Origin: Escallonia rubra
Lineage: Eukaryota > Streptophyta > Magnoliopsida > Escalloniales > Escalloniaceae
Length of the DNA: 64,000 nt
Assembly: GCA_033065855.1 (NCBI GenBank)
Contig: JAVXUO010001766.1
Location: 186,001-250,000 of the forward strand
Direction of reading: 5' to 3'
The notes beneath the pieces are model-generated. The model did no database searches and was not told where the DNA came from. It was given only the letters and a program-made list of their open reading frames with translations. How positions within the stretch are numbered: position 1 is the first letter of the stretch; the number at the start of each line of letters is the position of its first letter. A program made the position numbers and the translations under genes. Below are positions 55,627 to 64,000 of the stretch, piece after piece.

Positions 55627-58600
55627 ATGCTACGGTGGGACGAGATTGAAGAAGTATCGGGACCATTACCCAAAGAAGTTAAAGTGATATTAAACGACTT
55701 TGAAGATGTGATGCCTGATGAATTACCGAAGAAATTACCACCCAGAAGCACAATTGACCATGAGATCGAGCTTGTGCCAGGCACGAAGCCACCTGCCCAA
55801 GCTCCGTATCGGATGTCACAACCAGAACTTGCTGAACTCAGAAAACAATTGACAGAGTTGCTAGACGCGGGTTTGATCACTCCAGCGAAGTCGCCTTATG
55901 GTGCACCAGTCCTCTTCCAGAAGAAACAAGATGGTTCCTTGCGGATGTGTGTGGACTACAGGGCGCTAAACAAGGTGACTATTCGGAACAAGTATCCTAT
56001 CCCTTTAGTCGCCGATTGTTTTGATCAGCTTAGTAGGGCGAGAGTGTTTACCAAGTTGGACTTGAAGGCTGGGTATTGGCAGGTCCGAATCGCCGAAGGT
56101 GATGAGGCGAAGACAACTTGTGTCACCAGATACGGTGCGTATGAGTTCCTGGTCATGCCGTTCAGCTTGACCAACGCCCCGGCCACATTTTGCACCTTGA
56201 TGAATCAAGTTTTGCGGGACTACATTGATGATTTTGTAATGGTGTATCTCAATGATATTGTGATCTACAATTCCAGCTTGGACAAGCATCTAAAGCACTT
56301 GAGGAAGGTGCTTACCCGACTGAGGGAGCACGAGCTATATGTGAAGCTGTCGAAATGCACATTTGCCCAGACCAAGATTAAATTCTTGGGCCATGTGATA
56401 GATCAGGGTCAGATCAGGATTGACTCAGCTAAAGTTCAAGTGATACAGGAGTGGCAGCCGCCAACTAATGTTTCAGAACTGAGATCTTTCCTAGGATTGG
56501 CCAACTATTATAGGAAATTTGTTCGAGATTATTCGAGAATGGCCCATCTCCTAACCGAACTTCTGAAGAAGAGCAAAGTTTGGGAATGGTCCAAGGAATG
56601 TCAATCGGCCTTCTTGGCCATGAAGCGGGCTATGTCTGAAGATCCGGTACTTGCTCTCCCCGATGTGTCGAAGTCCTTTGAAGTTCATACAGATGCTTCT
56701 GACTTTGCACTTGGAGGGGTTCTAATGCAAGAATGCCACCCGGTGGCATATGAGAGTAGGAAGCTCAACGAAGCAGAACATCGCTACACGACTCATGAGA
56801 AAGAGTTACTCGCGGTAGTGCATTGTCTCAGAGTTTGGAGGCACTACCTGCTTGGTTCAAGCTTCATAGTGCGGACAGACAACACTGCTGTGAGTCACTT
56901 CTTGAGTCAATCTAAGCTCACCTCGAAACAGGCCAGGTGGCAGGAACTTCTGGCAGAATTCAACTTCATACTCGAGTACAGGGCAGGCTCAACTAATAGC
57001 GTAGCAGACGCCCTCAGCAGGAGAGCCGAACTAGACCAGGTAGCATTGATGGCCATGAATGCTATTGTTAGAGCAGACAGTCGAGTTACCATCAACATCG
57101 GAAAGAAGATCATAAAGGCCCTTACTAGGGACCCGGTTGCCCAACAACTGTTGAAACTGATTGAGAGCGATAAAACTCGACAGTTTTGGCAAGAAGATGG
57201 TTTGCTGATGACCAAAGGAAGACGGGTATACGTCCCCAGAGTTGATGATCTGAGACGAACATTGATTTGAGAATGTCATGACACCCTTTGGGCAGGCCAT
57301 GCCGGAGGAGAAAGAACATTAGCTCTCCTTCAACAAGGTTACTACTGGCAAGTGCAGGAGTATGTGAAGACATGCCTTACTTGTCAGCAGGACAAGGTTG
57401 AGCATAAGAAGAAAGCAGGGTTACTACAACCGTTGCCGATCCCTAAGAGACAGTGGGAGAGTGTGTCGTTGGATTTCATCACTGGTCTGCCGAAGGTTGA
57501 AGACTTAGGCACGATTCTTGTTGTCGTTGATCGGTTTAGCAAGTATGCGAGCTTTATCGCAACACCCAAGTATTGCTCAGCCGAAGACACAGCGCAACTT
57601 TTCTTTAAGTATGTGGTGAAGTATTGGGGCATGCCTCAAGACATTGTCAGTGATCGGGACTCCCGCTTCACTGGAAACTTTTGGACTGAACTCTTTAAGT
57701 TATTTGGATCCCAACTTTCGATGAGTTCAAGTTATCATCCAGAATCAGACGGTCAGACGGAGCGGTTCAATTCCATGCTAGAAGAGTACCTCCGCCATTT
57801 TGTCAGTGCAACACAGAAAAATTGGGTCAAGCTACTGGACGTTACCCAGCTGTGTTTCAACTCACGCAAAAGCTCTTCGACAAGGAAGAGTGCTTTTGAG
57901 ATTGTGAATGGACAACAACCGTTACTTCCCCACACGGTAAATGTCCCCAACGCAGGAAAATCTCCAAGGGCCATAAGCTTCAGCGAAGAATGGAGGCATA
58001 ATATAGATCTAGCTCACTCCTACCTGGAGAAAGCAGCCAGAAGAATGAAGAAACACGCCGACAAGAACAGGAGATCTCAGGAGTTTAACGTGGGCGACAA
58101 AGTTATGGTTAAGCTACTGCCACAAGATCGCAAATTTCTAAGGGGAAGAGACTCTCGTCTTTTGCAGAAATATGAGGGACCCCTGACTATAGCGAAGAAG
58201 ATAGGCAAGATGGCTTACAAAGTTGATCCGCCAAATTGGTGGAGCCGCCAGCTCCATCACGTCTTTCATGTCAGCATGTTGAAGCCATTCTATGAAGACA
58301 CAACAGACCCCTCCAGGGGCCAAATCAGGAGACCAGGACTCAAACCCAAAGCGGCAGGAAAGCGAGTTGCTGAAGCTATTTTGAATGATAGAGTGATTAC
58401 AGCATCCCGCAAGCGCCATCAGGAGTACCTAGTCAAGTGGCAGGGATATATGAACGAAGAAAACACTTGGGAACGAGCAGCAGACTTGTCAGCCTACACC
58501 GACAAGATTGAAGCCTACCACATGCAGAAGTTGACGAGGGCGTCAACAACTCTAGTGGGGGAGAATGTCACGGGCTGCCCCTTGCACCCGCCTAGCACCG

Positions 58601-58731
58601 CGCCCCCGCGCCCATCCTGCACAGCGCCCCCGCGCCCATCCAACATGCGCCCATGCGCCCTCGCAAGTTCTTCAATTCAAGTCTCGCGCCCATGCGCCCG
58701 TCAAGCACAGCGCCCGCGCGCCTTACTGTAG
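55627..58731 (+). pseudogene. Copy 2 pol: reverse transcriptase, RNase H, integrase, chromodomain
   Basis: One frame with a single stop, TGA 57268-57270, at the start of the integrase HHCC domain. The RT carries the YRALNKVT and LDLKAGYWQ blocks, but the catalytic box is YLND (Asn codon at 56251-56253; copy 1 has YLDD). RNase H has HTDAS, HEKELLAV and RTDN. The integrase zinc domain has lost five residues after YYW compared with copy 1; the core has SVSLDFITGLP, VSDRDSRF and HPESDGQTER. The C-terminal chromodomain reads EYLVKWQGYMNEENTWE. The frame continues 165 nt into the 3' LTR as a Pro/Ser-rich tail. Confidence 0.93.
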
Positions 58732-59254
58732 TGCCCGCGCAGGTCAAAAGCCAACCGTGAAGATCTGAAGATCCAGGCATGCGTTTTTGCTCAATTTTGG
58801 TGGAGATCACCCTTGTATATATTTAAGTTTCCCTGTAAAATTTCAAGTCATTCCGAGTTGTATTTCTCTAAAAAGGGGCACTATGACTCCTCGCACATAG
58901 TGACGTCTACTACTGTCACTTAGGAAAATCCTCTTAGTGGTACTATATGGGAGTACATGTACACCCATACCCGCGAGTCCCTTGCTTTGTTTTAGCTTGC
59001 CTGGTTAGCTAGATTGCACACTGTGGATGCAAACAAAGCCTTCTATAAGTTGTAACGATGATGTTGAAGTAATGAGAATATTTGGAACCGTTTTGCCCTT
59101 GTGTTGAAATTTACTTCTTTGTGCACTGTTTTATGCAATGTTGATGCACCGCTTGCTGTAGATTGTTGAGATTTGTTGGCGGACTCTTCTTGCAAGAGGC
59201 AAGTCGAGTGCCACACACGGTTTCCTTTGTGCCATCAAAGGCCACCGTGTGTCA
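58566..59254 (+). repeat. Copy 2 3' LTR
   Basis: 689 bp. Preceded by the polypurine tract agtgggggagaa. Longer than the 5' LTR because the gcgcccatcc/gcgcccccgcg repeat near 58600-58740 is expanded. Confidence 0.93.
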
Positions 59255-59370
59255 CCTAGGTTAGTGACCTCCATTGCACCTTGGAGGGGTGCTCGCCTAA
59301 GGTCTACCCAAGTGGTGGAATCTACGTCATAATTTGTGGCAGTGGGGACCTGCGTTCGCGCGGCCCCCTC

Positions 59371-60180
59371 TAATATACTTTCAAGTATTTGAGTGGCCAT
59401 TGATACAGTGAAGTGATCAAATGTAGGACAACAAAATACCGCAATATTAGACTCCCAAAACCTTAAATTAAATCAAAACACAACCTCAAACTGAAGAAGA
59501 CTCGGGTCCTTTGTAAAACACTGTTGGGTCAAAATATTTGCCCAAATATCAGGACCCCTCCCAAAGTAGGATTGACAACAGCAGCACTGCTAAGCTTGAA
59601 GATTTTACAGCCAGTCAGTTTGCTCCACAATAAACATACCACAACAGGCATGCCTGTGCAACAGAAGATATCTATAATGTTGAATATCTGGGAGCCCCCA
59701 ACTGAGGCAGCGGGGGACTGAGTTCTCCCATCCCCCTCCAAAAGTTTATTAAAGCATTTGACTTTAAACTACCACATTAAACAGTTATTCATAATATTAA
59801 AGATGGTCCACTTACTTTATCTACAAGACGCTCACCAAGATGTTCAAAAGTTCACATTTTGAGGATGAGTCTAAGAGCTACATAATACCAAGTCAATTTT
59901 TCTAAATTGCAAATTATCAACCTTCGAGCCAAATCGGAGAGAGCCAAACAAAAAGCAGGCACACATGACGTAGGCTTTCGCAATGGGGGAAAGATGCAAC
60001 ATAAGAAATCTGCCCCCCAACAGACAAATATCAGCAGTGGGCTTGAAAAAGTGAGAAGAGATGCAATTATATTATGTACTCATTTCCATGCATCAGAATA
60101 ACTAAAAAAGGGGGTGCAGACATTTGAGGAATAGCTGTGGGATCCATCGAGTGGTTTGAAGTTGGTATCACCTTAGGCAC
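59371..60180 (+). repeat. Repeat block III after U1-4, with U1 3'-end remnant
   Basis: The U1 3' flank is followed at 59549-59740 by the third copy of the 'atcaggacccctccc' repeat, ending 'gcgggggactgag'. No gene. It is shorter than copies I and II because the middle 'gcaccactcc' units are missing. Confidence 0.6.
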
Positions 60181-60230
60181 ACATCTCTCAGCATTTGGCT
60201 ATGACCAACCTAGTCTCTGTTCTGTTGAAT
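60181..60230 (+). pseudogene. U2 5'-end fragment, copy III
   Basis: 'acatctctcagcatttggct' followed by atgaccaacctagtctctg: diverged 5' domain of U2. Confidence 0.55.
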
Positions 60231-61209
60231 GCACAGCAACTCATACTTACTTTATCAATCAGATTGGTAAGAGTATCAAGTCTTGTATGGCGAAGAAAGA
60301 ATGAGAGCTAGATCAGTACCTGCGGAATCACTTATTGAACTTCCGAAACTACTGCTACCCCATAAGTATCTCTAATACTTCAAAACTAAATATCTCAAGC
60401 TCAGGGAACAAAGATATAGTGCCAGCTTTTGACTGATGTGATTTCCCAATTGAAGCCGAACAACAATAGAAAACGTGCTTAATGGCCGCATCATCAAACA
60501 GGTGGAAACCTAAAGAAAAACAGACCAAAATATCTTGCTTCAACCACAGACCACCATCAGCCACACAGGGTAACATAAACAGAACAAAAGATAATATATC
60601 TAGCTCTCAAACCAGTCAAGACAAAGATATGCAGCCTCCATATGACAACACAATCACGAAGATAACTGGAAATTTCAAAACTGGTTGCACTCTGATTTAT
60701 AGAAAGGGAAGCAGTGGCCTGCGTCGTGTAATTTTAAGTACGCACTCTCTGATTTCTTAAAGCGGAAGCAGTATCTCAATCCTCATATTATAGAAGAGGC
60801 TCCTTCCCATTCTTCTTCACCAAGTCCCGGATGTTCTACATCTATTGTGTTTGGCAGAGAGAGAAAATTTCTTTTGCTCTATTCTTGCTAAATGTTTGTG
60901 CGACTCTCAGCCCTTTTCCCTTCTGAACAAGACAGTGGTTATTTAAGCGGATCCCAGACACGAGGGTTTAATTCCATATAACAAAGTAGCGAACTGAGTA
61001 ATTAAAAAGAATTTGACATAACCTTCTCTCTTTATGACAAAGAGTAAGAAGTTGAGGTAAGAGATTACTAAATACTTCAAAACCAAAGATTTCATGCTTA
61101 AGAAATGAGAAATACGCGTTTGTAATTTTAAAGCATCACAGTCAAAAAGCCAAGTGAAACTTCAAGAGTGGTTGCAGTTGGTGAAGGAATACACTAGAAG
61201 TGCTCTTAA
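60231..61209. repeat. U2 upstream flank, block III
   Basis: The uninterrupted version of the flank that carries a LINE at 4971 and an inverted-repeat element at 51020, so it serves as the empty site for both. No gene. Confidence 0.75.
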
Positions 61210-61259
61210 ATCCCAGATTGGGTGGAAAGGAGGGAATCAAGGGAGAGGTTGTATAAAAG
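61210..61259 (+). promoter_or_regulatory. U2-F promoter: USE and TATA box
   Basis: atcccagattg at 61210-61220 has two changes from the USE consensus. tataaaag at 61252-61259 is 32 nt before the start. Confidence 0.75.
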
Positions 61260-61283
61260 GGGAAGCTGAACACAATACAAAGC

Positions 61284-61476
61284 ATACCTTTCTCGGCCTT
61301 TTGGCTAAGATCAAGTGTAGTATCTGTTCTTATCAGTTTAATATCTGATATGTGGGCCAATGGCTCACACGATATTAAATTAATTTTTTGAGGGGAAGGT
61401 TCTTGGTAGCTTGCTATTGGTTCCTTGCGCGTCGCCTTGGTGTTGCACTATTGCCTTGGCCTGGCACACCCCATCC
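61284..61476 (+). ncRNA. U2: U2 spliceosomal snRNA, copy F
   Basis: The 5' domain, branch-pairing gtgtagtatctg and Sm site are canonical. Small changes in the 3' half are gctattggtt, ggcacaccccatcc and ggtgttgcactatt. The promoter is fairly preserved. Probably functional or only recently relaxed. It is followed by a U2 3' fragment and U5-3, the same order as at 24.5 kb. Confidence 0.92.
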
Positions 61477-61804
61477 AAATCTAGTTTTAATTAAATTTTA
61501 TGTCTCATCGTTCAGCTTGAAATCCCACCAATACTAACAGTACCCCAACTATATCAAATCTTCAAAAGCTCTAATCAAGATCACAAACTGATTTCTACAA
61601 TTTCAGTAAGTAATCAAGCACTCTATGAACAAAAAAATCAAAAGACTAAACACAATGAACACAAATCTAGCCCAACAAATTTCTCTTACATCTATACTAT
61701 GAACAACTAAAACAAATCACCAACAGTTGAGAGCTATTAAAAAATTTATTAATGAGCTATCAAAAAAATTTAGAACCCTTAAGAAAATGGAATGACTATG
61801 TGCC

Positions 61805-61891
61805 GAGGGTGAGAATTCTTGGTTGGTTTGCTATTGCTATTGCGCGTCGCCTAGATGTTAAGATATTGCCTTGGCCCGGCGCACCCCATCC
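61805..61891 (+). pseudogene. U2 3'-end fragment between U2-F and U5-3
   Basis: 'gagggtgagaattcttgg' through 'gcccggcgcaccccatcc' matches the U2 3' half with several changes. It parallels 24928-25003. Confidence 0.75.
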
Positions 61892-62134
61892 AAAAATCTA
61901 TCAATAAGAATTTCATTCCTGAAAAGAAAAGCAGTGGCCTGCCTCGTGATTTGTGTAGAAGGACCTCCAATTTCACAGCGAATTACAAATTAATTTTGCT
62001 TTTTTAGTTGGGAGAATGTCTAAAAGGTCCCTTATCAAAGATATAAAACGAGTAGGCAGTAGCTGCTTCAAATATCAATGTTCAAAGACCAAGATAGTCC
62101 CAACATGGGCATGTGAAGCATAACAAAGGAGATA

Positions 62135-62188
62135 TTCCCACATTGGCCAAGAAAGGCAACAACAGCACTAAGGAGTTCAATATTTTGC
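62135..62188 (+). promoter_or_regulatory. U5-3 promoter: USE and TATA-like box
   Basis: ttcccacattg at 62135-62145 has two differences from RTCCCACATCG. tattttgc at 62181-62188 is 34 nt before the U5 start. Confidence 0.75.
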
Positions 62189-62214
62189 CTCTTCTACTCA
62201 TTCACAGCTCACGC

Positions 62215-62337
62215 AGCCATGTGGTGAGCACAAAGCGAACTATTCTTTCGCCTTTTACTAAAGAATACCGTGTCCTCGCCATATACAGTGGCATACGCCT
62301 ATTTTTGAAGGGGTTCTTTCCCTATGGAATGAGCCCC
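62215..62337 (+). ncRNA. U5: U5 spliceosomal snRNA, copy 3
   Basis: agccatgtggtgagcacaaag opens stem I. Loop I cgccttttactaaag is canonical. The Sm region is ctatttttgaagg, one base different from ctatttttggagg. The 3' hairpin ggggttctttcc/ggaatgagcccc is intact. The length is 123 nt. The stem base ccgtgtcctcgcc has c for g compared with U5-4. Likely expressed. Confidence 0.9.
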
Positions 62338-63397
62338 TAAAATTTATATGGAAGTTTTTGTTCAACATAGCATAATTAATCAGCAGAGAGCCTGAAAGAG
62401 TAAAAACAGATGTTTTTATATAATTTCCTAATATCAAGGCATCATCATCATGAGTAGAACTTTCAAAAGTGGTTGCAAGAAGGCATCGAACAGGAAGTTG
62501 AGGCCAAACATAAATTTGGTCTATGTTGTGTATTGTATGCATTTCAACTAAGGCTTAGGCATTGTTTGATAAAATCTAAGTGCTGCTGAATTCGTAAAAC
62601 TGAAAACTTTAAGCGATTGAATTTTAACCTAGGTAGCACTGAATTCGTAAAACTGAAAACTTTAAGCGATTGAATTTTAACCTAGGTAGCACGGACACCG
62701 ACCGAGACACCGGATACTGCAATTTCCAAAAATTAGATTTTGGACACTGCAGGACACCGCCATATATATATGAAATAAATTCCACAATCTAAAATAGCAA
62801 ACAATAATGAAAAACTACAAAAACAAGGAATTCAAATACAAGTCATACTTAACGTTAAATCCAACATAGTACATAGTACATAACATAAGAACTTCTTAAG
62901 TCTTACAAAGTCATACGAATAGGAAATAACTGAAATAAGTCACGAGTTATGATTTATCCATTGATCAAGTGCTCAATCTACATCAAATTGTCAATAAGGG
63001 AACCTGTTAAGGGGCTGTACGGCTGTTAAATTAATCAATTTAATCACACAGTAAAAAAGGGCACGACAATACAGAGAGGAAAAAGCTAGACATGGTTTCA
63101 CTGTTTTAGTATAAAAGAAGAACGGAAGACACGACGGTACGGAGAGAAGAAGGGCACCTGTTGGTCAGCGATTTGGCAAGATCCTCCTCGGACGGTGATG
63201 AGATCTTCCGGCGACAGCGGCAACAGCCCTTGATGGCTTCGTCATCTTCGGAGACAACAACCGCAAGATCTTTCAGTAACGGCGGCGAAATCTTCCGACA
63301 ACAGCGGCCAAAGCCCTTGACGGATTTGTTGTGCCATTCATTGGAATGGATCTAACAAGTTATGAAAATGTACACAAAGAAAATGACAAAAGATATA
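62338..63397. repeat. Intergenic: 53-bp tandem duplication and a transposon end
   Basis: gaattcgtaaaactgaaaac... units at 62588-62640 and 62641-62693 are almost identical, each ending ctaggtagcac. From 62682 the sequence continues as the end of an element related to 51020-51750 (ctaggtagcacggacacc). 63130-63330 is GC-richer with repeated 'gatcttycggcgacagcggc'-like phrases; no gene was recognised. The element's other end was not found. Confidence 0.6.
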
Positions 63398-63451
63398 GTC
63401 CCACATTGGCTACGGAAGGCAACAAAAGAACTAAGGAGTTCAATATTTTGC
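63398..63451 (+). promoter_or_regulatory. U5-4 promoter: USE and TATA-like box
   Basis: gtcccacattg at 63398-63408 is one base from consensus, and tattttgc is at 63444-63451. The best U5 promoter in the window. Confidence 0.82.
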
Positions 63452-63477
63452 CTCTTCTACTCATTCTCAACTTACGC

Positions 63478-63600
63478 AGCCATGTGGTGAACACAAAGCG
63501 AACTATTCTTTCGCCTTTTACTAAAGAATACCGTGTGCTCGCCATATACAGTGGCTTACGCCTATTTTTGGAGGGGTTCTTTCCACATGGAATGAGCTCC
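63478..63600 (+). ncRNA. U5: U5 spliceosomal snRNA, copy 4
   Basis: All U5 landmarks are intact: stem I agccatgtggtgaac, loop I cgccttttactaaag with gcgaactattctt/aagaataccg, the Sm site ctatttttggagg, and the 3' hairpin ggggttctttcc/ggaatgagctcc. The length is 123 nt. With a near-perfect USE this is the strongest U5 candidate. Confidence 0.93.
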
Positions 63601-64000
63601 TAAAATTTGTGAGTAATTTTTGGTTACAAATAGCAAGTTAGTAAGTGCCCGTATTTTAATTATTTTTATTTTCTGTTTCTTTTTGCAGTGGAGATTAAAA
63701 AGATGTATCAGAAACAATTAAAGAGGAAGCATCCATCCTAAAACAAGGACTTAAGAGAAATGACAGGATTAATTGAAATGTGATGCACTTTGAATCTTAG
63801 TGGTATTGTGGGTGGGTCCGAGGATCCGGAGTGGTAGCGTCACTCGAGGCGGGTGCGAGATTCAGGAGGGAGGTTCTGGAGTGGAAGTTTCCATAGAAGT
63901 ACTATTAAAAGCAACTGTATATAGGTAGTTGTTATGGAGTTGATTTAAGGTTGAAAGGGTATTTAGGATATTTGATGCTTATTAAGCAATCACAAGCGCA
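63601..64000. other. U5 3' flank to window end
   Basis: No gene. 63780-63880 ('gcactttgaatcttagt', 'gtggtagcgtcact') matches flank sequence at 25640 and 27690-27740, the usual U5 downstream repeat. Confidence 0.5.

Larger units (their letters stand above)
53149..59254 (+). mobile_element. Ty3-type chromovirus LTR retrotransposon, copy 2
   Basis: 6106 bp between cctag target copies (53144-53148, 59255-59259). 5' LTR 53149-53770, primer-binding site at 53773, gag-pro-pol, polypurine tract at 58554-58565, and 3' LTR 58566-59254. It is the same family as copy 1 but lies on the + strand, parallel with U1. The LTRs differ mainly by indels in a GC-rich repeat. Coding is broken in several places. 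Confidence 0.96.
53099..59370 (+). pseudogene. U1 snRNA copy 4, split by a retrotransposon
   Basis: The first 50 nt (atacttacctgg...ggcctag, 53099-53148) and the last approximately 111 nt (gttagtgacc...cccctct, 59260-59370) of U1 are separated by a 6.1-kb chromovirus. The 5-bp cctag is present on both sides, as integration predicts. Removing the insert and one cctag leaves a U1 of normal length with modest changes (ggactgggtcaatggatgatcagg). Its promoter has the best USE of the U1 genes here. Transcripts would now start in U1 and run into the LTR. Confidence 0.95.

Overview
This window looks like nuclear DNA of a flowering plant: AT-rich intergenic sequence, spliceosomal snRNA genes carrying the plant upstream sequence element (USE), Mutator-like (MULE), LINE, copia and Ty3 chromovirus elements, and a small GRF-zinc-finger gene. 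The species cannot be read from the sequence, and no ordinary host protein-coding gene could be supported.

The backbone is a mixed spliceosomal snRNA locus with every copy on the + strand. U1 lies at 556, 5856, 49568 and 53099 (the last split by a retrotransposon). U2 lies at 2314, 31854, 44461, 52312 and 61284, with a decayed copy at 24545. U4 lies at 32840. U5 lies at 25483, 29553, 62215 and 63478. Most have their own USE and TATA-like box 31-37 nt apart, the spacing of RNA polymerase II snRNA promoters. Between them are older U1, U2 and U5 fragments. Flanks repeat in blocks: 3.36-4.95 kb, 49.8-52.3 kb and 59.4-61.3 kb are related; 24.5-25.6 kb matches 61.3-62.3 kb; 1.92-2.31 kb matches 44.1-44.46 kb. 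The locus therefore grew by duplicating mixed snRNA cassettes. No U6 was seen.

The locus is heavily invaded. At 5.0-5.7 kb a 5'-truncated LINE has a poly-A tail and target-site duplication. At 10.8-12.3 kb lies a decayed LINE ORF2. At 14.4-19.6 kb a complete-ended MULE carries a broken transposase gene plus an opposite-strand GRF-zinc-finger/membrane-helix gene. Terminal-inverted-repeat elements without transposase lie at 21.7-22.9, 25.7-27.0, 30.2-31.2 and 47.7-48.7 kb, three with perfect 9-bp target duplications. At 33.0-39.4 kb (minus strand) lies a chromovirus with a Tourist-like MITE in gag and a 676-bp tandem duplication over its 5' LTR. At 42.9-43.5 kb a copia RNase H fragment abuts a U2 pseudogene. 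At 51.0-51.75 kb lies another inverted-repeat element. At 53.15-59.25 kb a second chromovirus splits a U1 gene.

Functionally, the snRNA genes would supply RNAs for 5' splice-site recognition (U1), branch-point recognition (U2), and the tri-snRNP (U4, U5). Which copies are active cannot be decided from sequence alone. The best preserved are U1 at 556, U2 at 31854, 52312 and 2314, and U5 at 63478.
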